A stretch of 48,121 nucleotides of DNA from Enterobacterales bacterium (GCA_015655145.1 JAATFO010000055.1:1-48121); one strand, 5' to 3'. Positions 1 through 9,122 are shown, counted from the first letter of the stretch. A program made the numbers and translations. Notes: generated by a model not told the origin, from the sequence alone.

Positions 1-29
1 ATTCGCAAGGATGCATGAAAACAAGTAAA

Positions 30-105
30 TGGCTCCTCTGACTGGACTCGAACCAGTGACATACGGATTAACAGTCCGCCGTTCTACCAACTGAACTACA
101 GAGGA
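30..105 (-). tRNA. tRNA-Asn (anticodon GTT)
   Basis: On the minus strand a complete 76-nt cloverleaf runs from TCCTCTG to CAGAGGA-GCCA, with the CCA end encoded. The D arm contains AGTTCAGTTGG, the T arm contains GGTTCGAGTCC, and the anticodon loop CTGTTAAT places GTT at 72..70, which decodes AAC/AAU. In E. coli, tRNA-Asn genes also lie close to mtfA, so the neighbourhood agrees. tRNA-Asn genes are common integration sites for mobile elements, but no integrase is visible here. Confidence 0.98.
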
Positions 106-123
106 ATTGTGTGAACGGAGCGC

Positions 124-152
124 ATCATATCCACAGGGTGAGTGAGTGTCAA
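124..152 (-). promoter_or_regulatory. sigma-70 promoter of tRNA-Asn
   Basis: Reading the minus strand, a perfect -35 (TTGACA, 152..147), a 17-bp spacer and a -10 (TATGAT, 129..124) are followed by a GC-rich discriminator (GCGCTCC). The predicted start lies about 10 bases before the mature tRNA. A GC-rich discriminator is typical of stable-RNA promoters under stringent control; that regulation is inferred. Confidence 0.85.
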
Positions 153-604
153 CGCTAAATTACCTTACGCCGTTCGACTGCTCATCTCCTGAGCAAAAGC
201 GTTAACACAACGAATTTTCAGCATAAAATTAAGACAAATAAAGGAGATATAAACACCAGGGTCACAGGTAAGCGGGCGTCATGCGGGTCCGTTTGTTTAT
301 AAGCACGAGAAAAATGGCCATAGCCCAGGGGAAATGCGTTGAAGGTGACGCGGGTACACTGAATAAATACACAAGAATTTCGGTAATGTGTTTTACCCGC
401 GAGCGTTTCAGGCTGCTGAAAACCGGCTTCTTACCACGTGATATCCTGTGTATTGCGATGCGACACGGGTAAAGTATCCTGTCTGTTTTCACTGTGTGAA
501 ACAAAGAGAACCATGTATACACAAGTTGTCACAATTTCTGATGTATTCTCTGAGATTAACGCCATAAAACTTATGACATGTTATACAGTGACGATTTTTA
601 AGGA
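153..604. other. intergenic region without a recognised gene
   Basis: About 450 bases between the tRNA promoter and the hydrolase gene. Two reading frames of 63 and 86 codons occur on opposite strands, but neither has a plausible ribosome binding site or a recognisable product. A short dyad, TTTCAC-TGT-GTGAAA, lies at 487..501. The 5' leader of the hydrolase is AT-rich. I see no gene here. Confidence 0.6.
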
Positions 605-610
605 ATGAGT

Positions 611-1630
611 ATGTGCTTATTTTTAAAAAAACAATGTTTAATTTCGGCAACTGTCCTGACTTTGGCTCTCGCCACAGGGGCAGCGATGGCGGCTGATATG
701 CCTTCTTATGGCCCCCAGTTGCAGGGATTCGATTATCCTTATCCCCTTAAATATATTGATTTTATTTCTCAAGGTGCGCCTTTGCAGATGGGGTATATGG
801 ATGTGCAACCACAGGGGGCCAAAAATGGTCAAACCGTGGTGTTGATGCATGGCAAGAATTTTTGCGGCGCCACCTGGGACGACACCATCAAGGCGCTGAC
901 AGGCAAAGGTTATCGCGTGATTGCACCTGACCAGATCGGTTTTTGCAGTTCAACTAAACCTCAGCATTATCAATACACTTTCCAGCAGTTAGCTCAAAAT
1001 ACCCATGATCTGTTGAAAAGCCTGAAGGTGAATAATGCAGTGATTGTCGGACATTCTACGGGAGGAATGCTGGCAACACGCTATGCCTTAATGTATCCGC
1101 AGCAGGTCGCAAAATTGGTATTAGTCAACCCCATTGGTCTTGAAGACTGGAAGGCTAAAGGCGCGCCGTATCGTACTGTTGATCAATGGTATGACCGTGA
1201 GCTGAAACTTTCAGCGAAAAGTATTCATGATTATGAACTGAAAACCTATTACGTCGGCAAGTGGAAAGCGGAATACGATCGCTGGGTCGATATGCTGGCT
1301 GGTTTGAATAGTGGGCCGGGGCATAAGCTGGTTGCCTGGAATTCGGCGCTGATCTACGACATGATCTTCACCCAACCGGTTATCTATGAGTTTAAAGATT
1401 TGCGTGTGCCGACCACGCTGATGATTGGGACCGCAGATACCACCGCCATCGGCAGTGATATTGCCCCAGCAGAGGTCAAAGCTCGCCTGGGACATTACAA
1501 TATTTTGGGTGTGCAGGCGGCAAAGCATATTCCACACGCCAAACTGATCACATTTAAAGGACTGGGACATGCGCCGCAAATGGAAGAACCCGCAAAGTTT
1601 AATCAGGCTTTATTGAACGTTTTGCACTAA
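611..1630 (+). CDS. secreted alpha/beta-fold hydrolase
   Basis: Alpha/beta hydrolase of the Abhydrolase_1 type, probably an esterase or lipase-like enzyme; the substrate is unknown. A signal peptide of about 27 residues (basic start, hydrophobic ATVLTLALATG, AMA cleavage site) predicts a periplasmic or secreted protein. The nucleophile elbow GHSTGG gives Ser149. Asp276 in GTADTT and His320 in GLGHAPQ complete a plausible Ser-Asp-His triad, and HGKNFCG near residue 81 is the usual oxyanion-loop region. I prefer the ATG at 611 over the one at 605: the AGGA at 601-604 touches the first ATG but sits 6 bases from the second. The gene stands alone and ends in a clear terminator. The fold assignment is firm; the function is not. 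Confidence 0.88.
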   Translation: MCLFLKKQCLISATVLTLALATGAAMAADMPSYGPQLQGFDYPYPLKYIDFISQGAPLQMGYMDVQPQGAKNGQTVVLMHGKNFCGATWDDTIKALTGKGYRVIAPDQIGFCSSTKPQHYQYTFQQLAQNTHDLLKSLKVNNAVIVGHSTGGMLATRYALMYPQQVAKLVLVNPIGLEDWKAKGAPYRTVDQWYDRELKLSAKSIHDYELKTYYVGKWKAEYDRWVDMLAGLNSGPGHKLVAWNSALIYDMIFTQPVIYEFKDLRVPTTLMIGTADTTAIGSDIAPAEVKARLGHYNILGVQAAKHIPHAKLITFKGLGHAPQMEEPAKFNQALLNVLH

Positions 1631-1670
1631 GAGCATCAGGCTGGCTAACCGCCCAATGATGAAAAAGAGG

Positions 1671-1704
1671 ATGCCAGGTGGATAAGGCTGTCTGGCATTT
1701 TTTT
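1671..1704 (+). terminator. rho-independent terminator of the hydrolase gene
   Basis: A 7-bp stem, ATGCCAG (1671-1677) with CTGGCAT (1692-1698), is followed by a run of seven T. It lies 40 bases after the hydrolase stop codon and 40 bases before the end of convergent mtfA. Confidence 0.85.
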
Positions 1705-1743
1705 ATGCTTCTTTCCATGAGATACGTTTAATCATGTTTCCAG

Positions 1744-2538
1744 TCAGTGGACGGTATCACTATCATTTTGCCTTTTCCGTTCACTGACTAAACGTTGCAA
1801 AGTGTCTTGTTTATAAAACTGCATGAAGTGTTGGTAAATTCGGGGGAAACGATCAGCCAGTAATTCTGGCGCGCTGAAAAAATATTCAGACAATACGGCA
1901 AAACACTCCGCTGCATCGGTGGCGGCATAGGCATCAATTGTCGATGCATTTTCACCAACAGAATCAATCTCTTCCTGAATGTTTTTCATCGCGGCATGTA
2001 AATCATGTTCCCAGACAGCAACATCGCGTAATGGAATAGCCGGCACACCATTAGTGTGACCATTACCGCGCGCATCAAGTTTATGTGCGACTTCATGAAT
2101 GATTAAATTAAAGCCAGAAAGATCGAAAGAGTCCTGAATATCCAGCCAGTTAAGAATAATCGGTCCCTGTTGCCAGCTTTGGCCGGATTGCGCCATCCGT
2201 TCATTGTGCACCAGACCGAAATCGTCTTGCCATTCGTCGTCCACAATAAAAGGGGTGGGATAAATCATCACTTCGTGAAAGCCATCAAGCCATTCCAGGC
2301 CCAGCTTTAGTACCGGCAGGCAAAACAGCAGCGCAATACGTGCGCTGCATAGCTCATTAAGGGTAAAGCCCTGCAGGGGAGCCAGACGTTTCTGGCGCAA
2401 GAAGCGGCTGGCCAGACGGATCAATGATTGTTCATCGCTTTCGCTCAGTGCAGAAAAGATGGGGACAGATAATGCCTGTTGCCAGGGAAGCGGCGCAGAT
2501 TGTTCTGAACTATTTTCTTTCCATGGCCATTTTATCAT
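1744..2538 (-). CDS. mtfA: MtfA, Mlc-titration factor / zinc peptidase
   Basis: MtfA (formerly YeeI) binds and inactivates the glucose repressor Mlc, and so controls ptsG expression; it is also a zinc-dependent peptidase. The gluzincin motif HEVAH is at residues 148-152 of the form starting MIKWPW. The long conserved blocks [22 protein letters not shown]-like, and [18 protein letters not shown] match the family and supply the third zinc ligand region. Length is 264 aa against 265 in E. coli. A GTG four codons upstream (2550) is an alternative start; I chose the ATG because the family begins MIKW. It is a cytosolic protein. The next upstream gene on the same strand ends only about 45 bases away, so co-transcription is possible. 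Confidence 0.95.
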   Translation of the reverse strand: MIKWPWKENSSEQSAPLPWQQALSVPIFSALSESDEQSLIRLASRFLRQKRLAPLQGFTLNELCSARIALLFCLPVLKLGLEWLDGFHEVMIYPTPFIVDDEWQDDFGLVHNERMAQSGQSWQQGPIILNWLDIQDSFDLSGFNLIIHEVAHKLDARGNGHTNGVPAIPLRDVAVWEHDLHAAMKNIQEEIDSVGENASTIDAYAATDAAECFAVLSEYFFSAPELLADRFPRIYQHFMQFYKQDTLQRLVSERKRQNDSDTVH

Positions 2539-2582
2539 CAAGATACTCACTTTTCTTTGTCGTTATATGGGGGTTATCTCTA

Positions 2583-3245
2583 CTAAATACGTCTGAATTC
2601 AATCACCCAAACCCATGGATTTGCCTCCCAACTGGATGCACCATACTGTATTTCCCAGTTCTTTTTATACGCTTCTTTAGGTTTAACCGATCCGCTGTTC
2701 AGGGTAAAAAAATTATTCAGGAAATGGACGTCGGTTTGTACACCTTCGGCGGTGATATCATCATCGCTGATATCCTGAATGCGTTCAGCTCTAACTGCCG
2801 TGATTAACAAGTTAACACGGCTGGCCCAGCGTGGCATATGAATACCCGTTTGCCAGCCAATACTCTCATTATGACTATCCTGGGAGCCATCGAATTTATT
2901 TCTGTCGACACGATACTGGCAGTATTTCGTCTGACGAAATGCGGCAGGCGTATGCTGATATTCGACAATCAATTCGGGCGGTATTAGCGGACCACGCCAG
3001 GATTCGCGTAGCCATAAGTGGTCGCCAGGTTGACCAAAGGGACATTGATAGCGCAGATCGGCCATCGACATCATTTGTCTGCCTTGCTGGTGATTGCTGA
3101 GTACATCAACAGCATAACAGCCTTCGTGATTATCCTGGCCTGGTGCAAACGTCAGGGATTTCATAATTCGTCGGGTCTGGGTTTGTTGGCCAGTTAACAA
3201 GGAGCGAATCCGTTGCTCAGGAAAAAGGATTGGCCGTTCTTTCAT
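2583..3245 (-). CDS. phage-type ASCH-domain-like protein
   Basis: A 220-residue protein opening MKERPILFPEQRIRSLL followed by GQQTQTRRIMK. This start is typical of a family of short proteins common in phages and prophages, often labelled morphogenetic or ASCH-domain (RNA-binding, PUA-like) proteins. GDHLWLRESW near residue 73 and the C-terminal WEANPWVWVIEFRRI are also characteristic. The molecular role is not known. The start is good: ATG follows an A/G-rich stretch, and AT-rich DNA lies upstream. Its place beside mtfA and 3 kb from tRNA-Asn makes it a candidate leftover of an integrated element, although no other phage gene is present. Family recognition is from memory of the N-terminal signature. 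Confidence 0.75.
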   Translation of the reverse strand: MKERPILFPEQRIRSLLTGQQTQTRRIMKSLTFAPGQDNHEGCYAVDVLSNHQQGRQMMSMADLRYQCPFGQPGDHLWLRESWRGPLIPPELIVEYQHTPAAFRQTKYCQYRVDRNKFDGSQDSHNESIGWQTGIHMPRWASRVNLLITAVRAERIQDISDDDITAEGVQTDVHFLNNFFTLNSGSVKPKEAYKKNWEIQYGASSWEANPWVWVIEFRRI

Positions 3246-3771
3246 TACATACCTCTAATTATACCCAATGTTGAAAATACGGGCAGGGTTGCTGATGTGG
3301 CTATCAGCTAAATTCCGGCATAGAACACTATAAAATATTTTAATAAATTTACAAAAAAATGATGAGGGTAATTTATCAAATTGAATCAATACATGCTCAT
3401 TTGTCAGTAGAGTAAGGGCGGGAGTAGTCAGTAATCGCTATGTTCGGGGGGGATTATACAGATCTGATTCAGATGGCTGGCCGCTTATCTATCATAATAT
3501 TTTATGTTTATTGGTTTTTAAACTATCAGCGGAGTGACAGTGAATAGCCGTATTACGGTTATAGGGCGGCGCTTTCCGGTAAAGCGATATCCGGAAGAGA
3601 CAATCAGGCGGTTTCTGCCTTCTTCCCCCGATGTTCGGCGGTTGCGTTATTTCGCCTCATCATTAATCATATTTGCAGTCATTACGCGTGCGGAACCTGC
3701 GGCGGAGCCGGTTTTCGTGGTTTAATTAGCATGGCCGGCATGAGATTGCTCACCGGCGGGAGAGGTGTGGG
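3246..3771. other. AT-rich intergenic region
   Basis: About 525 bases between the divergent ASCH-like gene and yedJ. 3300-3400 is strongly AT-rich and probably carries promoters for one or both sides. A 61-codon frame from GTG 3540 to 3725 has a GGAG five bases upstream and an arginine-rich product with one hydrophobic stretch, but it matches nothing I recognise, so I do not call it. Confidence 0.5.
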
Positions 3772-4485
3772 GTGATCAGGTTCTGGCAAACAAGATTTGA
3801 ACAATGGCTTCGGGCCAACGGGCCGCAACAAGATCATGCGCATGATGTGGCGCATTTGCGTCGTGTCTGGTTAACCGCGCAGCGTATTATGCAGGGTACC
3901 GAGGCGGATGCATTGGTGGTACTGGCGGGTAGCTATTTCCATGATGTGGTCATGATGCCGAAAAATCATCCGGAACGGCATCAGGCCTCATTCTACGCAG
4001 CGGCGGCAACGCGAAGTATTTTATGTGATGCCTTTCCTGATTTCCCACCGGTTTTGCACGATGCGGTTGCACATGTCGTTGCGTCGCACAGTTTTAGCGC
4101 CGGAATGACAGCTAAAACGCTGGAAGCCAAAATTGTGCAGGATGCCGATCGGCTTGAATCATTAGGGGCTATCGGGTTGGCTCGCGTTTTTTATATTGCG
4201 GGGGGATTGGGAAGCGCATTATTTGATAGCGATGATCCGCTGGCAAAGTCACGAGAATTGGATGATCGTCACTGGGCGTTGGATCATTTTCAGCAAAAGC
4301 TGTTTACCTTGCCTGATACCATGCAAACGCTTGAGGGAAAACGACTGGCGCAGCATAATACTGACTTTCTGGTGCACTATCTGGCGAAACTTTGTGCTGA
4401 ATTACAGGGTGACCTCTGTCACGTTGATGACGCAGTGCTAAAAAATTTCAGCCCTTATGGAAACCTAAACAAGCCACTGTCGTGA
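3772..4485 (+). CDS. yedJ: YedJ-like HD-domain phosphohydrolase
   Basis: A predicted metal-dependent phosphohydrolase of the HD superfamily, matching E. coli YedJ through its length. The HD core is visible in order: His28 in HDVAHLRRVW, the His57-Asp58 doublet in YFHDVV, and the distal Asp in KIVQDADRLESLGAIGLAR (Asp124/126). The C-terminal LDHFQQKLFTLPDTMQT followed by GKRLAQHN is also typical. The start is GTG at 3772, preceded by GGGAGAGG at a good distance. The physiological substrate is unknown; related HD proteins act on nucleotides. The protein should be cytosolic, with no signal peptide. It appears monocistronic. Confidence 0.88.
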   Translation: MIRFWQTRFEQWLRANGPQQDHAHDVAHLRRVWLTAQRIMQGTEADALVVLAGSYFHDVVMMPKNHPERHQASFYAAAATRSILCDAFPDFPPVLHDAVAHVVASHSFSAGMTAKTLEAKIVQDADRLESLGAIGLARVFYIAGGLGSALFDSDDPLAKSRELDDRHWALDHFQQKLFTLPDTMQTLEGKRLAQHNTDFLVHYLAKLCAELQGDLCHVDDAVLKNFSPYGNLNKPLS

Positions 4486-4788
4486 AATCTCCCGATGTGC
4501 ATGGTGCATGCCCGAGCAGTGCGACAAAAGTATTTTGTTTTGCGATGGCGACACCGTCTCCTGCCTTTTTCTCATAAACCTAACGGTAACCGGGTTAAAA
4601 TAATGACGGAAATACAGCACCCGGAAAGGTTCATCACGTTTTCTGCTGACAGCATGCGGTTAATGGGGTGGGGTGGAAAATAGCGCCGCGCGGAGCAATC
4701 AGTGAAAGAAAAATGCGTTGCAGGTTGAAACAACACGAATTTCTCGCTCATACTGCCATAACTTACTTCTCTGCTAAGGATCTCTCTC
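4486..4788. other. intergenic region between yedJ and hinT
   Basis: Contains a tandem GTGCATG pair (4497-4510) and a small dyad ACAAAA-GTA-TTTTGT (4524-4538) followed by T-rich sequence, which might be a weak yedJ terminator. No gene is recognised. The hinT ribosome binding site AAGGATC lies at the right edge. Confidence 0.5.
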
Positions 4789-5139
4789 ATGGCTGAAGAA
4801 ACTATTTTCAGTAAAATTATTCGCCGCGAAATACCGGCTGACATTGTTTACCAGGATGAACTGGTTACCGCATTTCGTGATATCGCCCCTAAAGCGCCAA
4901 TACATCTGTTGATTGTGCCCAATGTGCTAATTCCAACCGTGAATGATGTTACCGCCGCCGATGAGGCCGCGTTGGGGCGGATGTTTACCGTCGCCGCGAA
5001 GATTGCACAAGAAGCGGGGATTGCTGAAGACGGCTATCGCCTGATTGTTAACTGCAATAAACATGGCGGTCAGGAAGTCTATCATGTGCATATGCATCTG
5101 GTTGGCGGCCGTCCACTGGGTGCGATGACCTCTCATTGA
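4789..5139 (+). CDS. hinT: HinT purine nucleoside phosphoramidase
   Basis: HIT-family enzyme that hydrolyses adenosine 5'-phosphoramidate and related P-N bonds. The triad motif is HVHMH at 99-103, with His101 the expected nucleophile. The N-terminal [19 protein letters not shown] and the [18 protein letters not shown] block are typical. Length is 116 aa, slightly short of the 119 of E. coli: the tail ends AMTSH, a little earlier than usual, so the C-terminus, which influences activity in E. coli, differs. The start ATG follows AAGGATC. It leads the conserved gene string hinT-ycfL-lpoB-thiK-nagZ-ycfP and is probably co-transcribed with ycfL, which begins 20 bases downstream. Confidence 0.97.
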   Translation: MAEETIFSKIIRREIPADIVYQDELVTAFRDIAPKAPIHLLIVPNVLIPTVNDVTAADEAALGRMFTVAAKIAQEAGIAEDGYRLIVNCNKHGGQEVYHVHMHLVGGRPLGAMTSH

Positions 5140-5159
5140 GTGTTCAGGAGCTTTCCACC

Positions 5160-5528
5160 ATGCGTATATCCCTGGCGGCGGCTTCGCTATTGCTGGTCCT
5201 GACGGGCTGCAATAGTGAAAAACCGACGATCAATACCGCTCAATCCCTGGTGATGGAGTCATCGGTACTGTCGGCGGGGATCATCACTGACGCACCGGTG
5301 ATATCAGGCCAACAGGGGCAGCAACGTGCATCTGCGGTATTGTATAACCAGCAGGAGAAGCCGGTTCAGGTTAATTATCGTTTTTACTGGTATGACGATA
5401 CAGGTCTGGAAATTTTGCCTTTTGAACAAGCCCGAACGGTGGTGGTGCCTGCTCATGCAAAGGTGGAGATTGCCTCACAGATTGGCAATCTGAGCGCGAG
5501 CAACACCCGACTTTATCTCTATTTGTAA
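5160..5528 (+). CDS. ycfL: YcfL family lipoprotein
   Basis: Small lipoprotein with a lipobox VLTGC (Cys17) after a short hydrophobic signal. The mature part carries the family blocks QSLVMESSVLSAGI and VNYRFYWYDDTGLEILPFE, and ends LYLYL. Its function is unknown, although it is always encoded next to lpoB. I start at ATG 5160, which has CAGGAG nine bases upstream and gives the E. coli length; the longer frame from 5136 overlaps hinT. lpoB follows after 10 bases, so the two lipoproteins are likely translated from one message and exported by the Lol machinery encoded 10 kb away. Confidence 0.92.
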   Translation: MRISLAAASLLLVLTGCNSEKPTINTAQSLVMESSVLSAGIITDAPVISGQQGQQRASAVLYNQQEKPVQVNYRFYWYDDTGLEILPFEQARTVVVPAHAKVEIASQIGNLSASNTRLYLYL

Positions 5529-5538
5529 GGGGAAGATT

Positions 5539-6138
5539 GTGATCCGAAGTGTTAACCGCGGCGGCATAATACTCATGGCGCTGATCCTGGCGGGTTGTAT
5601 TAATCGGCAGTTACCGCCGGCAAAAACACCGGCACCGGTGACGCCGGCGCAACCCACGGAGCCGGTTCAGCCGCCCCCTCCGGTGCAACCACCGGTTGAG
5701 GTTGTTCCACAGCCGCCCAGAATGGCCAGCCTAAACTGGGATGCCAGTATGCAACCACTGGTGGCGCAAATGTTGCAAGTTGACGGCATAACGCCGGGCA
5801 GTGTGTTATTGGTTGATCGCATCAAAAATAGCACCAACGGTAATGTACAAACGGCAAAGGCCACTGCGGCATTACAAAATGCGCTAAGCAATAACGACAA
5901 GTTCACGCTGGTCACGGCACAACAATTAAGTCTTGCCAGACAGACTCTGGGTTTGTCACCCGAAGATAGCCTGACATCGCGCAGTAAGGCGATTGGCCTG
6001 GCTCGTTATGTGGGTGCGCAATATGTGCTGTACAGTAATGCGTCAGGTGATGTGAAATCGCCGTCGTTGCAAATGCAACTGATGCTGGTACAGACGGGCG
6101 AAATCATCTGGTCGGGTAACGGTGACGTACAATATTGA
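5539..6138 (+). CDS. lpoB: LpoB, lipoprotein activator of PBP1b
   Basis: Outer-membrane lipoprotein that reaches through the periplasm to activate the peptidoglycan synthase PBP1b (MrcB). It has a lipobox LAGC (Cys20) and a long proline-rich spacer at residues 26-60 (repeats of PPPPVQPP type), then a globular domain with VDRIKNSTNG, KFTLVTAQQLSLARQTLGL and a final EIIWSGNGDVQY, the hallmark of LpoB. It starts at GTG 5539 after AAGGGGAAG. Its last 17 bases overlap the start of thiK, implying translational coupling. The 199-aa length is close to the family norm, and the spacer length usually varies. Confidence 0.95.
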   Translation: MIRSVNRGGIILMALILAGCINRQLPPAKTPAPVTPAQPTEPVQPPPPVQPPVEVVPQPPRMASLNWDASMQPLVAQMLQVDGITPGSVLLVDRIKNSTNGNVQTAKATAALQNALSNNDKFTLVTAQQLSLARQTLGLSPEDSLTSRSKAIGLARYVGAQYVLYSNASGDVKSPSLQMQLMLVQTGEIIWSGNGDVQY

Positions 6139-6949
6139 TCCTGTTCTGCAACGCCTGATCAGGCAACAGATACCGGCGGCTTCGGCTGCCGGTTCTTTTT
6201 CTCCGCTGCCGGGTATCGGTTGTCTCAGCGGCAAAGTTACCTGGGGTGAAGAGCAATGGCTGGCGCGAGGCAGCATCCGTCGATCGCTGCCGTTCATTAA
6301 TCGCCAGCGCGAGTGCCGTATTCTGAAAAAACTGACCAAAACCAGATTAGGGCCGCGAGTGATCGGTTATGCTCCACCGTGGCTATTGCTCGAATGGCGG
6401 ACGGGTGAAAGCCTGACTGCGGCTGATTTTAGTGCCCGTTTGCCAGAACTCAGCCAACTGATGACGCAGTTGCATCACCAACCGCCAACCGGCTATCGGT
6501 TATCTTTGTTGTCGCTATTACAGACATACTGGCAACGGTGCCAGCAGCGGACGATACGCTGGCAACGTGCCTTGCGCCGGTTACAACAACAAGGCGAACC
6601 CGCACCGCTGCGTCTGGCACCGCTACATATGGATATTCACAGCGGAAATGTCCTTGATGATGGTCAGCAATTGCGATTAATCGACTGGGAATACGCGGCA
6701 GATGGCGATATTGCGCTGGAACTGGCGGTCATGTGCCGGATGAACGCATTATCACCTGCGGAATGTGATGCTTTGATTAAGCATTATGCGGCACAGAACT
6801 GCCTGCCTGTCGGGGTGCTGACCCGACAAATTTATCGCTGGCAGCCCTGGTTACGTCTGCTGATCGCCAGCTGGACGCAGTGGCGATCCGAGCAGCACAA
6901 TGATGCCCGGCTCCAGCGTGATGCGCTTGCTGCCTGGCAATGTATTTGA
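6122..6949 (+). CDS. thiK: ThiK thiamine kinase
   Basis: ThiK (YcfN) phosphorylates thiamine to thiamine phosphate in salvage. It belongs to the choline/aminoglycoside kinase fold. The catalytic loop is LHMDIHSGNVL, with Asp171 and Asn176, and the metal-binding motif is LIDWEYAADGDIALE, with Asp188. The N-terminal lobe is more divergent than the C-terminal one. The start at GTG 6122 overlaps lpoB and gives 275 aa against 274 in E. coli; no better ribosome binding site is seen downstream. Role and substrate are by homology, and the conserved position after lpoB supports the name. Confidence 0.92.
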   Translation: MTYNIDPVLQRLIRQQIPAASAAGSFSPLPGIGCLSGKVTWGEEQWLARGSIRRSLPFINRQRECRILKKLTKTRLGPRVIGYAPPWLLLEWRTGESLTAADFSARLPELSQLMTQLHHQPPTGYRLSLLSLLQTYWQRCQQRTIRWQRALRRLQQQGEPAPLRLAPLHMDIHSGNVLDDGQQLRLIDWEYAADGDIALELAVMCRMNALSPAECDALIKHYAAQNCLPVGVLTRQIYRWQPWLRLLIASWTQWRSEQHNDARLQRDALAAWQCI

Positions 6950-7020
6950 TGGCGTTTTTGCCGGTAAAAACGCGCCTGAATCCTTAATGGCAGGCGGATG
7001 AAGCAAAAGGAGTTTTATTG

Positions 7021-8064
7021 ATGGTGACGTCTATGCCCGGCCCGGTGATGCTGGATGTTCAGGGTTATGCGCTGGATGCGGAAGAGCGCGAAATGTTACA
7101 ACACCCGTTGGTTGGCGGGTTGATTTTATTTAGCCGTAATTATCATGATCCGGCACAATTGCGCGAACTGGTACGGCAAATTCGCGCGGCTTCGCGGGTG
7201 CGTTTAGTGGTTGCGGTTGATCAGGAGGGCGGGCGGGTACAGCGCTTCCGTGAGGGGTTCACGACTTTACCGGCGATGCAATCGTTTGCCGCATTGCATG
7301 AGGCGCAACGGGCCGGTGAGTTGGCGCGAACCGCCGGATGGCTGATGGCGAGTGAAATGATCGCCATGGATATTGATATCAGCTTCGCGCCAGTGCTGGA
7401 TATTGGTCATATCAGCGCCGCCATTGGCGAACGCTCTTTTGCGGACGACCCAGCGCTGGCGCTACAACTGGCGCGTTGCTTTATTGCCGGTATGCATGAC
7501 GCCGGTATGAAAACCACCGGCAAACATTTTCCGGGACATGGTGCGGTCAGCGCGGACTCTCATAAAGAAACACCGCGCGATAATCGTGATGAAGCGACGA
7601 TTCGTCGCCATGATATGGCGATTTTTCGCACTTTGATCGCGGAGCAGGCGCTTGATGCCATCATGCCCGCCCATGTTATCTATACTGATGTTGATGACCG
7701 TCCGGCCAGTGGTTCGGCACACTGGCTGAAGACGGTGCTGCGTGGCGAGCTGGGATTTGATGGCGTGATTTTCTCGGACGATTTGTCAATGGCCGGGGCG
7801 GCGATTATGGGCAGTTATGCTGAGCGTGCCCAGGCTTCTCTGGATGCAGGCTGCGACATGATTCTGGTGTGCAACCATCGAGCTGGTGCAGTCAGTGTGC
7901 TGGATAATTTGTCACCGATCAAAGCGCAACGTGTCAGCCGGTTATACCATCAGGGTTCATTTACCCGTCAACAATTGCTGCAGTTACCGCGCTGGAAGGC
8001 GGCGCATAATGAATTATGCACACTGCAGTCACGTTGGCTGGCGCATAAGGCGTCGGGCAAATAA
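7021..8064 (+). CDS. nagZ: NagZ beta-N-acetylhexosaminidase
   Basis: Cytosolic family-3 glycoside hydrolase that removes GlcNAc from anhydro-muropeptides during peptidoglycan recycling. The signature KHFPGHG, carrying the general acid-base His, is at about 168-174, and the nucleophile Asp lies in [28 protein letters not shown] near residue 65 is also diagnostic. I use ATG 7021, 8 bases after AAAGGAG; an in-frame TTG at 7018 and an ATG at 7033 are alternatives. Its product GlcNAc would normally be phosphorylated by NagK, whose gene is degraded 10 kb downstream. ycfP follows after 39 bases. Confidence 0.97.
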   Translation: MVTSMPGPVMLDVQGYALDAEEREMLQHPLVGGLILFSRNYHDPAQLRELVRQIRAASRVRLVVAVDQEGGRVQRFREGFTTLPAMQSFAALHEAQRAGELARTAGWLMASEMIAMDIDISFAPVLDIGHISAAIGERSFADDPALALQLARCFIAGMHDAGMKTTGKHFPGHGAVSADSHKETPRDNRDEATIRRHDMAIFRTLIAEQALDAIMPAHVIYTDVDDRPASGSAHWLKTVLRGELGFDGVIFSDDLSMAGAAIMGSYAERAQASLDAGCDMILVCNHRAGAVSVLDNLSPIKAQRVSRLYHQGSFTRQQLLQLPRWKAAHNELCTLQSRWLAHKASGK

Positions 8065-8103
8065 TGGTTTGCCCGGGCGAGCCAACTTACGCTGAGGATA
8101 ACG

Positions 8104-8646
8104 ATGATCATTTATCTGCACGGTTTCGATTCCAGTAGTCCGGGCAACCATGAAAAAGTGTTGCAACTGCAATTTATTGATGCAGATGTGCATCTGTTGA
8201 GCTACAGCACATTACATCCTAAACACGATATGCAACATCTATTGAAAGAGACGGATAAACTGTTACAGCGCAGTGAGGATGGACGGCCCCTTATTTGTGG
8301 TGTCGGGCTGGGTGGTTACTGGGCGGAACGCGTTGGTTTTTTGTGCGATACTCGGCAGGTGATTTTCAATCCCAATCTCTTTCCTTTTGAGAATATGACG
8401 GGAAAAATAGATCGCCCTGAAGAGTATGTGGATATCGCCACCAAATGTGTCGGCAATTTCCGTGAGAAAAATCGTGACCGCTGCCTGACAATTTTGTCAC
8501 GCCATGATGATGCGCTGGATAATCAGCGTACGGCCAGAGAACTGCATAGTTTTTATGAAATTATATGGGATGAGATGGAATCCCATAAATTTAAAAATAT
8601 TTCGCCGTATTTACAACGGATCAAGGCCTTCAAGACACTGGGATGA
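8104..8646 (+). CDS. ycfP: YcfP, UPF0227 alpha/beta-hydrolase-like protein
   Basis: 180-aa protein matching the UPF0227 family across its length: [18 protein letters not shown] at the start, [16 protein letters not shown] in the middle, [15 protein letters not shown] and [20 protein letters not shown] at the end. The fold resembles small esterases, but the nucleophile-elbow position has Gly (GVGLGG) where an active hydrolase has Ser, so esterase activity is doubtful. This is a feature of the family, not of this copy. ATG follows GAGGATA. It is the last gene of the hinT-to-ycfP string. Confidence 0.93.
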   Translation: MIIYLHGFDSSSPGNHEKVLQLQFIDADVHLLSYSTLHPKHDMQHLLKETDKLLQRSEDGRPLICGVGLGGYWAERVGFLCDTRQVIFNPNLFPFENMTGKIDRPEEYVDIATKCVGNFREKNRDRCLTILSRHDDALDNQRTARELHSFYEIIWDEMESHKFKNISPYLQRIKAFKTLG

Positions 8647-9122
8647 ACACGGCGGTTTCAGTCAGTGCGGTTCATGCTGTCGTCGGTCATTCAATCAATA
8701 AAGCGGGGAGCATCCGCTAATATCCTTAAATCTTGTCCCGGCTGGCATTATTGGCGTAGTCAGTCTGGACACGGGTAGCGTACAGCAGCGCGGATATATC
8801 TCCGCTGGTTCATACTGCCTCCCGCGAGACGTCCCCTTGCGTGTTCACCACGATTGCGTATCGCATTACGATTGACCTCGGGCACCCGTTTTGGCGGTCC
8901 AGTGGAAATATTTTCGCTCGTCTCCTTGCTGTAAAGCAGAATCGATTAAGCTCTTTTGTCATCAATGTTGTGAGAAAAATTGACTTGGGTCAATTTTGGT
9001 ATGATCAACACATCCCGTCATGTTATTCTGTCGCCATTGTTATTAACTTCGTCAACCCTATGTTTATAAAGGTTTTAACTAACCTTTCATTAACTATTGG
9101 TTTACATTTTGAGGGGGTCGTT
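8647..9122. other. intergenic control region upstream of ndh
   Basis: 475 bases with no gene. The left half shows nothing I recognise and no obvious terminator for ycfP. The right half carries the FNR-like dyad (8976-8997), a -10 (TATGAT, 9000-9005) and, in the probable 5' leader, a 7-bp dyad AAAGGTT-TTAACT-AACCTTT at 9068-9087, followed by the ribosome binding site GAGGGGG. Confidence 0.65.
8976..8997 (+). promoter_or_regulatory. FNR-like operator of ndh
   Basis: A perfect 9-bp inverted repeat around TTGG, with core TTGAC-N4-GTCAA at 8980-8993. The FNR consensus is TTGAT-N4-ATCAA with the same spacing, so each half differs at one symmetrical base. It sits where the -35 should be relative to TATGAT at 9000-9005, a position that suits repression. 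FNR represses ndh in E. coli, so the identification follows from location plus shape; binding is inferred. Confidence 0.6.

Noticed and set aside
281..522. Two overlapping frames on opposite strands upstream of the hydrolase
   Set aside because: No ribosome binding site, odd composition, no recognisable product.
3534..3725. 61-63 codon frame before yedJ with GGAG near a GTG
   Set aside because: Arginine-rich product with no family resemblance; could be chance in a 500-base gap.
8841..9122. In-frame extension upstream of ndh
   Set aside because: It contains the FNR-like dyad and promoter, and the ribosome binding site fits the TTG at 9123, which gives the exact family length.
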